The notes: a model not told the origin generated them from the letters alone. DNA of 64,000 bases from Hoskinsella mucinilytica (GCF_045223415.1 NZ_JBEQZJ010000011.1:22186-86185), one strand, 5' to 3'. Shown: positions 9,210 through 17,427, numbered from the stretch's first letter. Numbers and translations are program-made.

Positions 9210-10166
9210 ATGAAAGATGCAAAAAAGATTTATTTTTTAGAGCCAGTTTTTGAAGCAAAATACTGGGGTGGTCAAGCTATAAGAGAAAGATATGGATATG
9301 AAACAGAACTTCCAAATATTGCACTCGTATATCATGTCATTGCTCTTCCTCAGCATCAGTTGGATAATAAGGTGTTGGGAACTGATAAGGTTTTATCAAA
9401 GTTTTATCATGAAAATCCTGAATTATTTCACTGTGATAGAGAAGAGTTTCCTATTCGCTTGAGTGAAGGAAATGGTGTAGATTTAATTTCTATTCAATTA
9501 CACCCTAATGATGAATATTGTCTTGCACATGAAGGTGAACGAGGCAAAGTGGAGTGTCTTATCCGCATACAAGGTGATTGTGATCATTTAGCGATTCGGG
9601 GACATCATGCTAAAACGAAAGAGGAATTCTGTAAATTGGTAAAAGAAGAACGTTGGGATCAGTTATTCCGCATTGTGGAAATAAAAAAAGGACAATATAC
9701 CCACACTCCTCAAGGATTACTACATGGAGAACCTAAAAAAACAGAAGAAAAAGACATTATATCTCTTGCGTTTGAAACAAATTCAGACATTACTTACCGC
9801 TTATATGATCATGACCGCAATATGGCAGATCGCCCACTTCATATCGATAAAATTATAGATACGGTCAACATTCCAGATGATACCAATTATGGTATCGATG
9901 TAGTTCCAAGAAATGAAAACGGATGTATCATATATGATTTCTTAGATGAACCAGGGATTTTTACTGCAAAACGTATCCAAGTAAAAGAAGAAGGAATCTA
10001 TGAACAAACTGAATTCTTATTCCTAGTTTGTCTTGATGGAGAAGCTAAGATAAATGATATACACATAAAAAAAGGAGAAACCGTTTTTATCCCGTATAAT
10101 TATGGCCCTTTGCATGTGCAAGGTGATGTTGATTTAGGTCTTATTACATATAAAAATCGCATTTAA
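9210..10166 (+). CDS. manA: Class I mannose-6-phosphate isomerase-like protein
   Basis: Probably interconverts mannose-6-phosphate and fructose-6-phosphate. It is a cupin-type metalloenzyme of 318 aa, the short Firmicute form. Zinc-site elements include Q-L-H-P-N-D at 96-101 and the G-K-V-E segment at 112-115, where many homologues have G-K-T-E. A second histidine-containing segment T-P-Q-G-L-L-H-G lies near 170. It is 15 bp after the PTS permease with its own AGGAG site, so the sugar phosphate delivered by the PTS is likely its substrate. Confidence 0.82.
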   Translation: MKDAKKIYFLEPVFEAKYWGGQAIRERYGYETELPNIALVYHVIALPQHQLDNKVLGTDKVLSKFYHENPELFHCDREEFPIRLSEGNGVDLISIQLHPNDEYCLAHEGERGKVECLIRIQGDCDHLAIRGHHAKTKEEFCKLVKEERWDQLFRIVEIKKGQYTHTPQGLLHGEPKKTEEKDIISLAFETNSDITYRLYDHDRNMADRPLHIDKIIDTVNIPDDTNYGIDVVPRNENGCIIYDFLDEPGIFTAKRIQVKEEGIYEQTEFLFLVCLDGEAKINDIHIKKGETVFIPYNYGPLHVQGDVDLGLITYKNRI

Positions 10167-10287
10167 ACTTAATTATTTATCAAGTATTTACTAGATTATT
10201 AGAAATAGAGGAAAGAGATAAATATAGCGTGTCATAGCCTGTTCAATAGATTCTCTTTTCTCATTTACAAGAAGGAGAGTGTAACCG

Positions 10288-11463
10288 TTGACCAAAATAA
10301 TAGAGGAAAACACAGGATCAAAGAATGTGGTTATAATAGGGGCAGGGAAAGAAGGAAAAGGTACATTTGGTGATATATTTCATGAAGTAGGATGGCATAT
10401 AACATTTTTAGATAAGGATATAGATGTAATTCGTGCACTCTTACAAAAGAAAGCATATCAGGTGGAAGCAATATATGAAAATCGTGTTGAACAACATGAG
10501 ATTAATAACTATGATGCTTATGAAATAAAAAATCATGCGGCGTATGAAGAGGATATTTTAGGTTGTGATGTGATCGTTTTTGCACTTTACCCCGATGATA
10601 TCTTCGAAGCTATGGCTGACATACGAGATCTTTTAAAAAGAAGAGCTCATCAAAATCCAGAAAAAAAATTAACAATATTAAGCGGGACAAATAAGAATCG
10701 TATGATTTCTATCTATGAAAAGCATATGCTAAAGTTTTTTGATGAAAAAGAATTGTACTGGTATCAAAGAAATGTAGTGTTTCGGGATATGATCATTCGT
10801 AGAAGTGCCAATGCTATATCTACAAGTTCGCTATATTTATCCACAAAAGCGCTTTTATCATTATTGATCCAAGGTCCTGTTTATTTTGATGTCGCAATAT
10901 TTCCATGGCTAGAACTTCGTGACCAGTTGGAAATGTTCAAAGATATAAAGATATTTACCTATAATTGCCCACATGCCGTCTGCGCATATGCTGGATATTG
11001 GAAGGGTTATAAAACAATAGAAGAAGCACAACAAGATTCTGAAATTAAAATGCTGATGGATGCTTGTTTAACAGAAGCAAAGGAAGCTATTCTAAAAGAG
11101 TTTCCTATAACAAGAGAGAATTTGGCGTTATTTATAATGATGCCAAAAGGATTTAAAAATGAAGAAGAATTGATAACCAGAGTTGCGCTGGATCCTGTTA
11201 GGAAATTATCAGAACATGATCGATTGACGGGAAATGCACTGTTATGTATAAAACATGGCATTGAACCGAAAAACTTAATCAAAGCCATAGCATATGGCAT
11301 GGCTTATGATGAACCATCGGATAAAAAGGCACAATATATACAAAAGATGATTTCTGAAAAAGGGATTTCCTATGCTGTAAGCAAGGTTGTCGGATTGCCA
11401 GAACATCATGATATTGTACAAGGTATCGTCTATAATTATAAATGCTTAAAAAAACCAGCATAA
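10288..11463 (+). CDS. Mannitol-1-phosphate 5-dehydrogenase-like polyol dehydrogenase
   Basis: Resembles MtlD, the NAD-dependent enzyme oxidising mannitol-1-phosphate to fructose-6-phosphate. A Rossmann G-A-G-K-E-G-K-G is at residues 18-25. The C-terminal half has N-C-P-H-A-V-C-A-Y-A-G-Y-x-K-G-Y-K-T-I and D-P-V-R-K-L-S-x-x-D-R-L-T-G, matching the MtlD helical domain. At 391 aa it is near the usual 380. A TTG start at 10288 is used with AAGGAGAG upstream; no nearby ATG fits. It lies 121 bp after manA, so it may have its own promoter. The exact substrate is uncertain. Confidence 0.75.
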   Translation: MTKIIEENTGSKNVVIIGAGKEGKGTFGDIFHEVGWHITFLDKDIDVIRALLQKKAYQVEAIYENRVEQHEINNYDAYEIKNHAAYEEDILGCDVIVFALYPDDIFEAMADIRDLLKRRAHQNPEKKLTILSGTNKNRMISIYEKHMLKFFDEKELYWYQRNVVFRDMIIRRSANAISTSSLYLSTKALLSLLIQGPVYFDVAIFPWLELRDQLEMFKDIKIFTYNCPHAVCAYAGYWKGYKTIEEAQQDSEIKMLMDACLTEAKEAILKEFPITRENLALFIMMPKGFKNEEELITRVALDPVRKLSEHDRLTGNALLCIKHGIEPKNLIKAIAYGMAYDEPSDKKAQYIQKMISEKGISYAVSKVVGLPEHHDIVQGIVYNYKCLKKPA

Positions 11464-11479
11464 TGCTGGATTTTTTTTT
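11455..11479 (+). terminator. Terminator whose loop is the mtlD-like stop codon
   Basis: CCAGCA/TGCTGG flanks a 3-nt loop that is exactly the TAA stop codon (11461-11463), followed by A and nine T. Confidence 0.8.
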
Positions 11480-11579
11480 GTCGAATCATATTCTTTCTAA
11501 TTTCAATTATAATCAAAGAACTGTATTTTCTCTTGCAGAATCAAGAGATTGAACGTAAATATTTTTACTTTTTTATAAT

Positions 11580-11611
11580 AAAAAAAGGAACACGGGCATA
11601 TTCCTTTTTTT
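11580..11611. terminator. Bidirectional terminator between mtlD-like gene and agrD
   Basis: An 11-bp stem of seven A plus GGAA pairs with TTCC plus seven T across a 10-nt loop. It can end plus-strand readthrough and the minus-strand agrBD transcript. Confidence 0.8.
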
Positions 11612-11650
11612 AAATGGGGAAAATAATGAATGAATAGGAGTAAATAAATA

Positions 11651-11764
11651 CTACTTGCTCTTTTTTACCTTTTTAGGTAAATAGTGATAATTAAAAGATT
11701 TTGAATTATCACATTGCTTTCCAACGGTTATCAGCTGGCTTACTACATTCTTAATCACTTTCAT
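11651..11764 (-). CDS. agrD: AgrD-like autoinducer peptide precursor (37 aa)
   Basis: A short frame read from raw sequence on the minus strand. It starts in the last codons of agrB, in another frame, with GGGAGG 7 nt upstream of its ATG. The peptide has an amphipathic N-terminus (residues 1-17), a single cysteine at C18, the segment D-N-S-K-S-F-N-Y-H-Y-L-P ending at P30, and a basic tail K-K-V-K-K-S-K. This is the AgrD layout: leader helix, cysteine-initiated core, then a charged recognition tail. AgrB would cut after the core and form a thiolactone on C18. The tail is basic where many AgrD tails are acidic, and ring size cannot be fixed from sequence. Confidence 0.75.
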   Translation of the reverse strand: MKVIKNVVSQLITVGKQCDNSKSFNYHYLPKKVKKSK

Positions 11765-12341
11765 AACGGAACCTCCCATAAACCATCGATAGTGCAACTT
11801 CCATCATTAAGAATCCAATGATATGGAAATATGAAATATCACCAAGGAAATAAAAGAAGCCACTTACTATCAGAAGTAGAGTAGAAACGACTTTACATCG
11901 AAGATGTAATTTATGGATAAGTGGATACTGCCATTGCTCTTTGGTAAAGTATGGTAGATTTTTAAAAAAGAGCATAACAGATATCAGGAGAAAACCAATT
12001 GTCATCCATATAAGATTCAATGTGGAATACCACAATGCAAGGATAAATGCTACAACTGTAATTCCAAAACATGCGATAAGGGAATTTGCATGATAGCCAC
12101 CTGCATTTGATCTTAATAGATGAAATCCAATTAGATAAACTAGCATATCAATCAGTCTATGACTGATGAGAGCGATGCTTAAGATACCAATTGTATTAAG
12201 AATGTCACTTGATAGTGCAACCAATGCAAATCTGAAATAATCTACATCTTCTTCACTATCAATATACCCTTTCTTCCATAGATAAATTCCTAACTTATAC
12301 CCATATTTTTCAATCATTTCTTCTACCTTCGGCCTAATCAT
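11751..12341 (-). CDS. agrB: AgrB-like peptide-processing membrane endopeptidase
   Basis: AgrB is a membrane cysteine protease that processes and cyclises AgrD. The catalytic pair is visible: H84 in R-S-N-A-G-G-Y-H-A and C91 seven residues on, the same spacing as H77/C84 of Staphylococcus aureus AgrB. About five or six hydrophobic segments follow an amphipathic N-terminus, and 196 aa is the usual length. Its stop region overlaps the agrD start, so the two genes are translationally coupled. It diverges from the agrA-agrC pair and has a repeat-type operator 25-64 nt upstream of its start. Confidence 0.9.
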   Translation of the reverse strand: MIRPKVEEMIEKYGYKLGIYLWKKGYIDSEEDVDYFRFALVALSSDILNTIGILSIALISHRLIDMLVYLIGFHLLRSNAGGYHANSLIACFGITVVAFILALWYSTLNLIWMTIGFLLISVMLFFKNLPYFTKEQWQYPLIHKLHLRCKVVSTLLLIVSGFFYFLGDISYFHIIGFLMMEVALSMVYGRFRYESD

Positions 12342-12365
12342 ACTACAATCCCAAATAAATTGGAA

Positions 12366-12405
12366 TATTTGTGGTACGAATAGCAGAAATTGCGTCTGAA
12401 TAGCA
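12366..12405 (-). promoter_or_regulatory. Candidate AgrA (LytTR) operator upstream of agrBD
   Basis: On the minus strand two perfect copies of TGCTATTC (12405-12398 and 12385-12378) are separated by 12 bp, so they lie 20 bp apart, two helical turns. This is the architecture of LytTR/AgrA sites. The 40-bp block including the downstream GTACCAcAAA recurs at 14488-14527 with 30/40 identity. Confidence 0.7.
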
Positions 12406-12413
12406 AAGAATAA

Positions 12414-12495
12414 CTATAAAGCGCTTATAGATAAAGGGTTTTCTTCATTTCATAGTAGAAAATCTATGGATAATATATAAGCTATCTTGTATAAT
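12414..12495 (+). promoter_or_regulatory. agrAC promoter region with inverted repeat
   Basis: A perfect -10 TATAAT (12490-12495) lies 49 nt upstream of the agrA ATG, with only a weak -35-like hexamer, TGGATA, 17 bp before it. Further upstream is the inverted repeat CTATAA-N5-TTATAG (12414-12430), which could be another regulatory site. Confidence 0.4.
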
Positions 12496-12544
12496 AAGGG
12501 ATATATAAGGTTACATATAAGAAGGAATGAGGGAGTGCTTTAAC

Positions 12545-13222
12545 ATGAGGATAGCTATCGTAGATGATGAAAAATTTTACTTAGAGAGAATACGATCGAT
12601 CGTTGAACAAACATTACCAGAATATGAAACAAAATGTTATCAAGATGTATCCGATTTTATAAAAGAAGCAGATGAGTTTGCCATAGTATTATTGGATATC
12701 GCAATGCCAGGAGAAGATGGTATTGAATTGGCTAAAAAGCTTAGACAAAAAGGCTGTGTGATCATTTTTGTGACGAGTATGAAAGAACGTATGCAAGAAG
12801 CTTTCGGTAAACATGTTGAAGGCTTTGTACTCAAAGAAGATCTTATGGATCAATTACCTAAAGTATTGGAAATCGTAGATGAAAGCCTATATATCGATCA
12901 TAATTTCATTTATAAAGATGATCTTGGAAGAGAGAATAAGCTAGCCATATCCAGCATTTATTATTTGGAGGTCTATCGTAAAGATGTATATGTTTATAAA
13001 AAGGATGAAAAGATTCACTTACCTAATATGACATTAAAGGAATGCTACAACCAACTTGATCGCAATTTTGTATATGCCTCCCGCCATATGATAGTAAACG
13101 TTGCCCATATGGTGCATTTAAATAAACAGTATCAGATTTTTATGGACAATGAAGAAGTCCTTTATACCAATCGTTACTGTTATAAAGATGTCAGAGAAAA
13201 ATTTATGGAGATAATACTATGA
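12545..13222 (+). CDS. agrA: AgrA-like response regulator with LytTR DNA-binding domain
   Basis: The N-terminal receiver domain has the acidic pair D7-D8, the phosphoacceptor D51 in L-L-D-I-A-M-P-G-E-D-G, and the conserved threonine/lysine positions (F-V-T-S and F-V-L-K-E). From about residue 120 a LytTR domain follows (I-Y-Y-L-E-V-Y-R-K-D-V-Y-V and A-S-R-H-M-I-V-N). The ATG at 12545 is chosen because AGGGAG precedes it by about 9 nt; the in-frame ATG at 12527 abuts its would-be binding site. It overlaps agrC by 4 nt (ATGA). Inferred to bind the repeated TGCTATTC sites. Confidence 0.9.
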   Translation: MRIAIVDDEKFYLERIRSIVEQTLPEYETKCYQDVSDFIKEADEFAIVLLDIAMPGEDGIELAKKLRQKGCVIIFVTSMKERMQEAFGKHVEGFVLKEDLMDQLPKVLEIVDESLYIDHNFIYKDDLGRENKLAISSIYYLEVYRKDVYVYKKDEKIHLPNMTLKECYNQLDRNFVYASRHMIVNVAHMVHLNKQYQIFMDNEEVLYTNRYCYKDVREKFMEIIL

Positions 13223-14475
13223 AACTTGCAGGCGATATTATTCTTTGTGTGTTCGATTTTGTAAGAATTTTGTTTTTTTATTGGCTTTTAAATGGAAAAA
13301 GGAAACTAAAATTTAATTACGAAGGTGTGGCTTTGGTGTTGCTAGGTATTGTATTAGATTATACACTAACTGTGGGCGTACCAATTCCATATATTTATTC
13401 AGAATTATTTTTTATTCTTGTGATTTGTTTTATTGGTGTCCTTTTGTTCCGTTTTTCTATTTATGCTTCCTTCATTTATGCCCTTCTTTATATTATGATA
13501 GGTCATCTTGTCTCTTTGATGGAAACAACAATTTACGGTGGTTTGTTAGATATTTCATTCCTTCACATGCCAGATCTTCAACAATTTTTAATCTCCTTAA
13601 TTTATCAGTTTATATGTGCCTTGGTATGTATGCTATGTGCAAAATATTACAAAGGTTTAGGTGGAGAAAAAGATGTTCGATTACTACAACAGTTGGTGTT
13701 TTTATTAACGCCGACAACGGTGTTATATACGGAAATCTTTAATCTTTCCTTTCAAGAACCTGGAAATAATGCTTATGTCATGCTATCTTTTATAGCTTCT
13801 TTATCCTGTCTTACAATCATCTATATTGGAAAAGAAATTTGTTTACAAAAAGAAAAGGAATTACAAAATGCATTAACAGCACAAAAACTTGATGCTACGA
13901 AAACATATGCTGAGGATATTGCTTGTTACTATGAAAAAGCAAGAGAAATTCGTCATGATATGAAATCTTATTGGCAAATGATGGGCGTCTTATTAAAAGA
14001 GAAGAATTATGAAGAGGCTGAGAAGGTTGTTCACTTGCAAAATAAGTCGTTAGCGATTGATAAAGTCATCCCTTATTCAGGTAACACCTACCTTGATGCG
14101 ATCTTATATCAAAATGTAATTAGTCATCCTGAAATCGATTTTCAAATACAAATACAGGATATCCATGATATTTATATGGATACTATGGATTTCTGTTCTT
14201 TGATCATCAATTTATTGAATAATGCGGTAGAAGGCGCAAAGGGGGAAGATAAATATGTCACAATTAGAATTGAACAAGATCGTTATAAGCTTTCTATTTG
14301 TGTGAGCAATCCTATAGAGCACGTAAAATCTTTGATCAGTGAGAAAGGGGATCAAGAACAACATGGATTAGGATTGAATATTATTCATAAAATTGTAGAT
14401 GCATATGATGGTGAGGTTTTTATTCAACAGAAAAATAATGTCTTTACCATTAAGCTTATGGTTAGTAATCAATAA
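13219..14475 (+). CDS. agrC: AgrC-like sensor histidine kinase (GHKL/HATPase_c_5)
   Basis: A 418-aa membrane kinase with about six hydrophobic segments in the first 200 residues, a phosphoacceptor histidine near residue 246 in E-I-R-H-D-M-K-S-Y, an N-box N-L-L-N-N-A-V-E-G-A and a G-box G-L-G-L-N-I-I-H-K near residue 382. This is the AgrC/ComD layout, expected to sense the cyclic peptide made by AgrBD outside the cell and phosphorylate the AgrA-like regulator. The start overlaps agrA by 4 nt, so the two are translationally coupled. Confidence 0.88.
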   Translation: MKLAGDIILCVFDFVRILFFYWLLNGKRKLKFNYEGVALVLLGIVLDYTLTVGVPIPYIYSELFFILVICFIGVLLFRFSIYASFIYALLYIMIGHLVSLMETTIYGGLLDISFLHMPDLQQFLISLIYQFICALVCMLCAKYYKGLGGEKDVRLLQQLVFLLTPTTVLYTEIFNLSFQEPGNNAYVMLSFIASLSCLTIIYIGKEICLQKEKELQNALTAQKLDATKTYAEDIACYYEKAREIRHDMKSYWQMMGVLLKEKNYEEAEKVVHLQNKSLAIDKVIPYSGNTYLDAILYQNVISHPEIDFQIQIQDIHDIYMDTMDFCSLIINLLNNAVEGAKGEDKYVTIRIEQDRYKLSICVSNPIEHVKSLISEKGDQEQHGLGLNIIHKIVDAYDGEVFIQQKNNVFTIKLMVSNQ

Positions 14476-14487
14476 CGAAGGCTTTCA

Positions 14488-14527
14488 TGCTATTCATCCG
14501 TATTTTTTACTATTGGTACCAGAAACC
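14488..14527 (+). promoter_or_regulatory. Second copy of the Agr operator block
   Basis: TGCTATTC (14488-14495) and TACTATTG (14508-14515) lie 20 bp apart and are followed by GTACCAgAAA. The 40-bp block matches the agrB upstream block at 30 of 40 positions. It lies upstream of the small membrane-protein gene at 14582. Confidence 0.65.
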
Positions 14528-14556
14528 TTGCGTGGTTAATTTTTCAATGGTAGCAT
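14528..14556 (+). promoter_or_regulatory. Weak, activator-type promoter for the 14582 gene
   Basis: TTGCGT, 17 bp, TAGCAT lies 12 bp after the operator block. Both hexamers are poor, as expected for a promoter needing an activator. The alternative -10 TTAATT (14535-14540) cannot be excluded. Confidence 0.35.
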
Positions 14557-14581
14557 AAAAGTAGAAAAGAGGTGCTGAGAT

Positions 14582-14887
14582 ATGAGTTTTCATGAATTTT
14601 ATCAGAAATGGCAAGATCGAGAAATCAAAATTAAATTCAGAACAATAAAAGATAGACTGCAATATTACATCAATTGGATATGGGTGATTTTGACTCTAGG
14701 GGTATCTATGGCGGTTTATCATCTTTCCTATCATGGAACTCTCAGTAACTTAGTCGCAGACGTATTTATCGCATGTTCCATGTGTGTATTTCTTTATCTT
14801 GTGTTATTTGGTACGAAGCTCATGAAGAAAAGACGTTGCCGTCTATATGAAAATCATAGAATCTTTATTGAAACAAGAAGCAGATAA
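14582..14887 (+). CDS. Small two-helix membrane protein, candidate Agr target
   Basis: Not recognised. The 101-aa product has a charged N-terminus with alternating K, R, E and aromatic residues (about 1-30), two hydrophobic segments (about 33-50 and 58-80), and a basic C-terminus containing K-K-R-R-C-R. There is no export signal or catalytic motif. AGAGGTG precedes the ATG. It stands alone between the Agr operator block and its own terminator, so it is probably a monocistronic unit controlled by the agr system; its function is unknown. Confidence 0.7.
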   Translation: MSFHEFYQKWQDREIKIKFRTIKDRLQYYINWIWVILTLGVSMAVYHLSYHGTLSNLVADVFIACSMCVFLYLVLFGTKLMKKRRCRLYENHRIFIETRSR

Positions 14888-14919
14888 ATTGGATGATGTT
14901 CCATTTGTCTGTTTTTTTT
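14881..14919 (+). terminator. Terminator overlapping the 14582 gene stop
   Basis: CAGATAAA pairs with TTTGTCTG (one G-T wobble), extended by TGGA/TCCA, then eight T. The stem includes the TAA stop codon. Confidence 0.8.
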
Positions 14920-15090
14920 GAATTGATCATAAGGCGATGTGGAATACGTATTTCTATAAGGATATCAAATCAAAACAGCAAAATTTGTCAAAAGAAAGGG
15001 TAGTAATCAATCATGAGATAAATGATGAAAAAAGAAAGAGTTACCAGTAAAAAGATGAAAAAACTTCTATTATTTCATAAAAAAGTAGTC

Positions 15091-15096
15091 TATAAT
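15091..15096 (+). promoter_or_regulatory. -10 hexamer for the zinc-ribbon gene
   Basis: A perfect TATAAT, 50 nt upstream of the chosen start; no convincing -35. Confidence 0.35.
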
Positions 15097-15146
15097 ATAG
15101 AACGATAGGAAAGTTTTACTGATATAAAATGAAGGAAGGTAATACC

Positions 15147-15482
15147 ATGAAGAAAGGTTATTCACGTCTTTGTTTGAAAGAACGTTGGGCTTCATTTGGA
15201 ATATGTCTGATTGCTGGTATCGTAGCTGTAGCAGTTGCTGTCTTTTTCTTCATAAAAAACCAGAGGATGATAGGGACAGGTGCCTGTTTGGCTGCAGTAA
15301 TTCTATTATTGATCAGTTGTTATATTTTTCAAATGAATATGAGAAGAAAGAAAATTAAAAAGGAATATAGTTTTGAATTTGATCGTGAACTATTTGCGAA
15401 AGAGCGATCTTGTCCGAAATGCGGCGCAAGTATAGGATCAAACGTATGTTATTGTCCAAAATGTGGCACAAAATTTTATTAG
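15147..15482 (+). CDS. Membrane protein with C-terminal zinc ribbon
   Basis: The product has 111 aa. Two hydrophobic segments (about residues 15-35 and 43-62) are followed by a basic linker and a C-terminal zinc ribbon, C-P-K-C-G-A-S then C-Y-C-P-K-C-G. The ribbon probably faces the cytoplasm. The ATG at 15147 is preferred because AAGGAAGGT precedes it; the ATG at 15129 has no site. The stop is 16 bp before mnmG, whose binding site overlaps the gap, so the two may be co-transcribed. No specific function can be assigned. Confidence 0.75.
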   Translation: MKKGYSRLCLKERWASFGICLIAGIVAVAVAVFFFIKNQRMIGTGACLAAVILLLISCYIFQMNMRRKKIKKEYSFEFDRELFAKERSCPKCGASIGSNVCYCPKCGTKFY

Positions 15483-15498
15483 AAGGGAGGAAAAGCGT

Positions 15499-17355
15499 GT
15501 GGTAGATGTTATCGTTATTGGTGGAGGGCATGCCGGTGTAGAGGCTGCGCTTGCTTGTGCTAGAACCAATCATTCAACTATTTTATACTCCATGCACATA
15601 GATATGATTGCATCTATGCCATGTAATCCTAGTGTGGGGGGGCCGGCGAAGGGTATCGTTGTTCGTGAAATTGATGCTTTGGGGGGAGAGATGGGAAAGG
15701 CAGCTGATGCGACAGCTTTACAATTTAAGATGTTGAACACGACAAAAGGTCCCGGCGTACAGAGCCTTCGTGTTCAGTCAGATAAAATGGCTTATAAGGC
15801 TTATATGCAAGATGTTGTTTTACACCAAGAGCATTTAGAAGTACGAGAAATGTGTGTGGAAAAAGTATTATGCGAGAACAATAAAATAAAGGGTGTATTA
15901 CAAAAAGATGGTATCATTCAAGAATGTAAGATGTTGATCATGACCACAGGAACCTTTATGAGTTCTACTGTGTTGGTTGGACATACCGCAACACCTAGCG
16001 GACCGGATGAAGAACCGACAACAGAACAGCTTAGTCAAAGTCTTCGTGATGTTGGTCTTTCTACCTTTCGATTAAAAACAGGAACACCGGCTCGTGTTTA
16101 TACAAACTCTATCGATTTTAGTAAAACAGAAGTTCAGCCGGGAACCGATGAGTTTTTATGTTTTTCACAAGAAACGACGCAAATAAGACCATTTAAAGAT
16201 CAGGTGGTTTGTTATTTAACTTATACAACCCCTGTGACACATGAAATTATCAATCGCAATTTAGATAAATCAGCGATGTATAGTGGATTGGTAAAAGGTG
16301 TAGGACCACGCTATTGTCCTAGCATTGAAGACAAGCTGGTGCGTTTTGCGGATAAAGAACGTCATCAAATATTTTTAGAACCGGAAAGCGAGCAACTTGA
16401 TACAACTTATGTACAAGGCTTTTCAACCTCAATGCCGCATGATGTACAAGATGCGATGTTACACAGCCTTCCCGGGCTTGAGCATTGCCGTATCAAAAAA
16501 TATGCATATGCGATTGAATATGATGCGATAGATCCTTTACAATGTAAGCCAAGCCTTGAAAATAAAATCATTGAAAACCTTTATACTGCAGGTCAAATCA
16601 ATGGAACCAGTGGATATGAAGAAGCAGCTGCACAAGGCTTGATGGCAGGTATCAATGCCAGCCGTAAGCTAGATGGGAAAGTGCCTTTGGTATTGCATCG
16701 AGATGAAGCCTATATCGGTGTCATGATAGATGATCTAGTAACGAAAGGAACCAAAGAACCATATCGTTTATTAACATCACGTGCGGAATATCGATTGTTA
16801 CTTCGTCATGATAATGCAGATTTACGATTGACACAATATGGATATGAAACAGGCTTGATCAAAGAAGAACGATATCAAAACTTCCTTTCTAAAAAGGACA
16901 AGATCAAGGAGGCGATGTCGTATTTGGATACCTTGCGTTTTACTTCTAAATCTGAAATCAATCAAAAGTTACTAGCAATGGGCTATGAATCACTTCGCAA
17001 TGGAATTAGTGCAAGTGAGTTATTAAAACGCCCTAAAGTAACCATTCAGGATATTATTCCATATTTAGAATATGAGATAGATCCTGCAGTCGCAAAACAA
17101 GTTGAAATTGAAATCAAATATGAAGGATACATCAGTAAGGCGAAAAGAGATGCGGCACATTTACGTGCGATGGATGAACGAAAGCTTCCAGATAACCTAG
17201 ACTATGAACATATCGAAAACTTGTCATTAGAAGCTCGCCAAAAGCTTGCGAAGGTACAACCGCAGACAATGGGTCAGGCATCTAGAATTTCAGGTGTGAA
17301 TCCTGCTGATATCGCAGTGCTTGCAGTGTATTTGGAACAAATGAATCGAGGATGA
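15499..17355 (+). CDS. mnmG: tRNA uridine-5-carboxymethylaminomethyl modification enzyme MnmG
   Basis: MnmG (GidA) works with MnmE to modify the wobble U34 of several tRNAs. The FAD-binding I-G-G-G-H-A-G-V-E-A-A is at residues 6-16, with P-C-N-P-S-V-G-G and the T-G-T-P-A-R and E-P-E-S motifs typical of the family. Residues 550-618 form the helical C-terminal domain. A GTG at 15499 is chosen because GGGAGG lies 8 nt upstream; the longer frame from 15463 would overlap the preceding gene. The usual partners mnmE and rsmG are not adjacent. Confidence 0.95.
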   Translation: MVDVIVIGGGHAGVEAALACARTNHSTILYSMHIDMIASMPCNPSVGGPAKGIVVREIDALGGEMGKAADATALQFKMLNTTKGPGVQSLRVQSDKMAYKAYMQDVVLHQEHLEVREMCVEKVLCENNKIKGVLQKDGIIQECKMLIMTTGTFMSSTVLVGHTATPSGPDEEPTTEQLSQSLRDVGLSTFRLKTGTPARVYTNSIDFSKTEVQPGTDEFLCFSQETTQIRPFKDQVVCYLTYTTPVTHEIINRNLDKSAMYSGLVKGVGPRYCPSIEDKLVRFADKERHQIFLEPESEQLDTTYVQGFSTSMPHDVQDAMLHSLPGLEHCRIKKYAYAIEYDAIDPLQCKPSLENKIIENLYTAGQINGTSGYEEAAAQGLMAGINASRKLDGKVPLVLHRDEAYIGVMIDDLVTKGTKEPYRLLTSRAEYRLLLRHDNADLRLTQYGYETGLIKEERYQNFLSKKDKIKEAMSYLDTLRFTSKSEINQKLLAMGYESLRNGISASELLKRPKVTIQDIIPYLEYEIDPAVAKQVEIEIKYEGYISKAKRDAAHLRAMDERKLPDNLDYEHIENLSLEARQKLAKVQPQTMGQASRISGVNPADIAVLAVYLEQMNRG

Positions 17356-17401
17356 TCATCGATGTTCGAATACAGCATATAACAGAAAAATATCACAAAA
17401 G

Positions 17402-17427
17402 AAAACCCATAACTGTCTATGGGTTTT
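17402..17427. terminator. Bidirectional terminator between mnmG and the HAD gene
   Basis: The 10-bp stem AAAACCCATA/TATGGGTTTT with a 6-nt loop has A- and T-runs on both sides. It overlaps the stop codon of the convergent HAD hydrolase gene. Confidence 0.85.

Noticed and set aside
13425..13742. A 105-codon frame inside agrC
   Set aside because: It is an alternative frame of the hydrophobic sensor region, rich in Cys and Phe, without a ribosome binding site.
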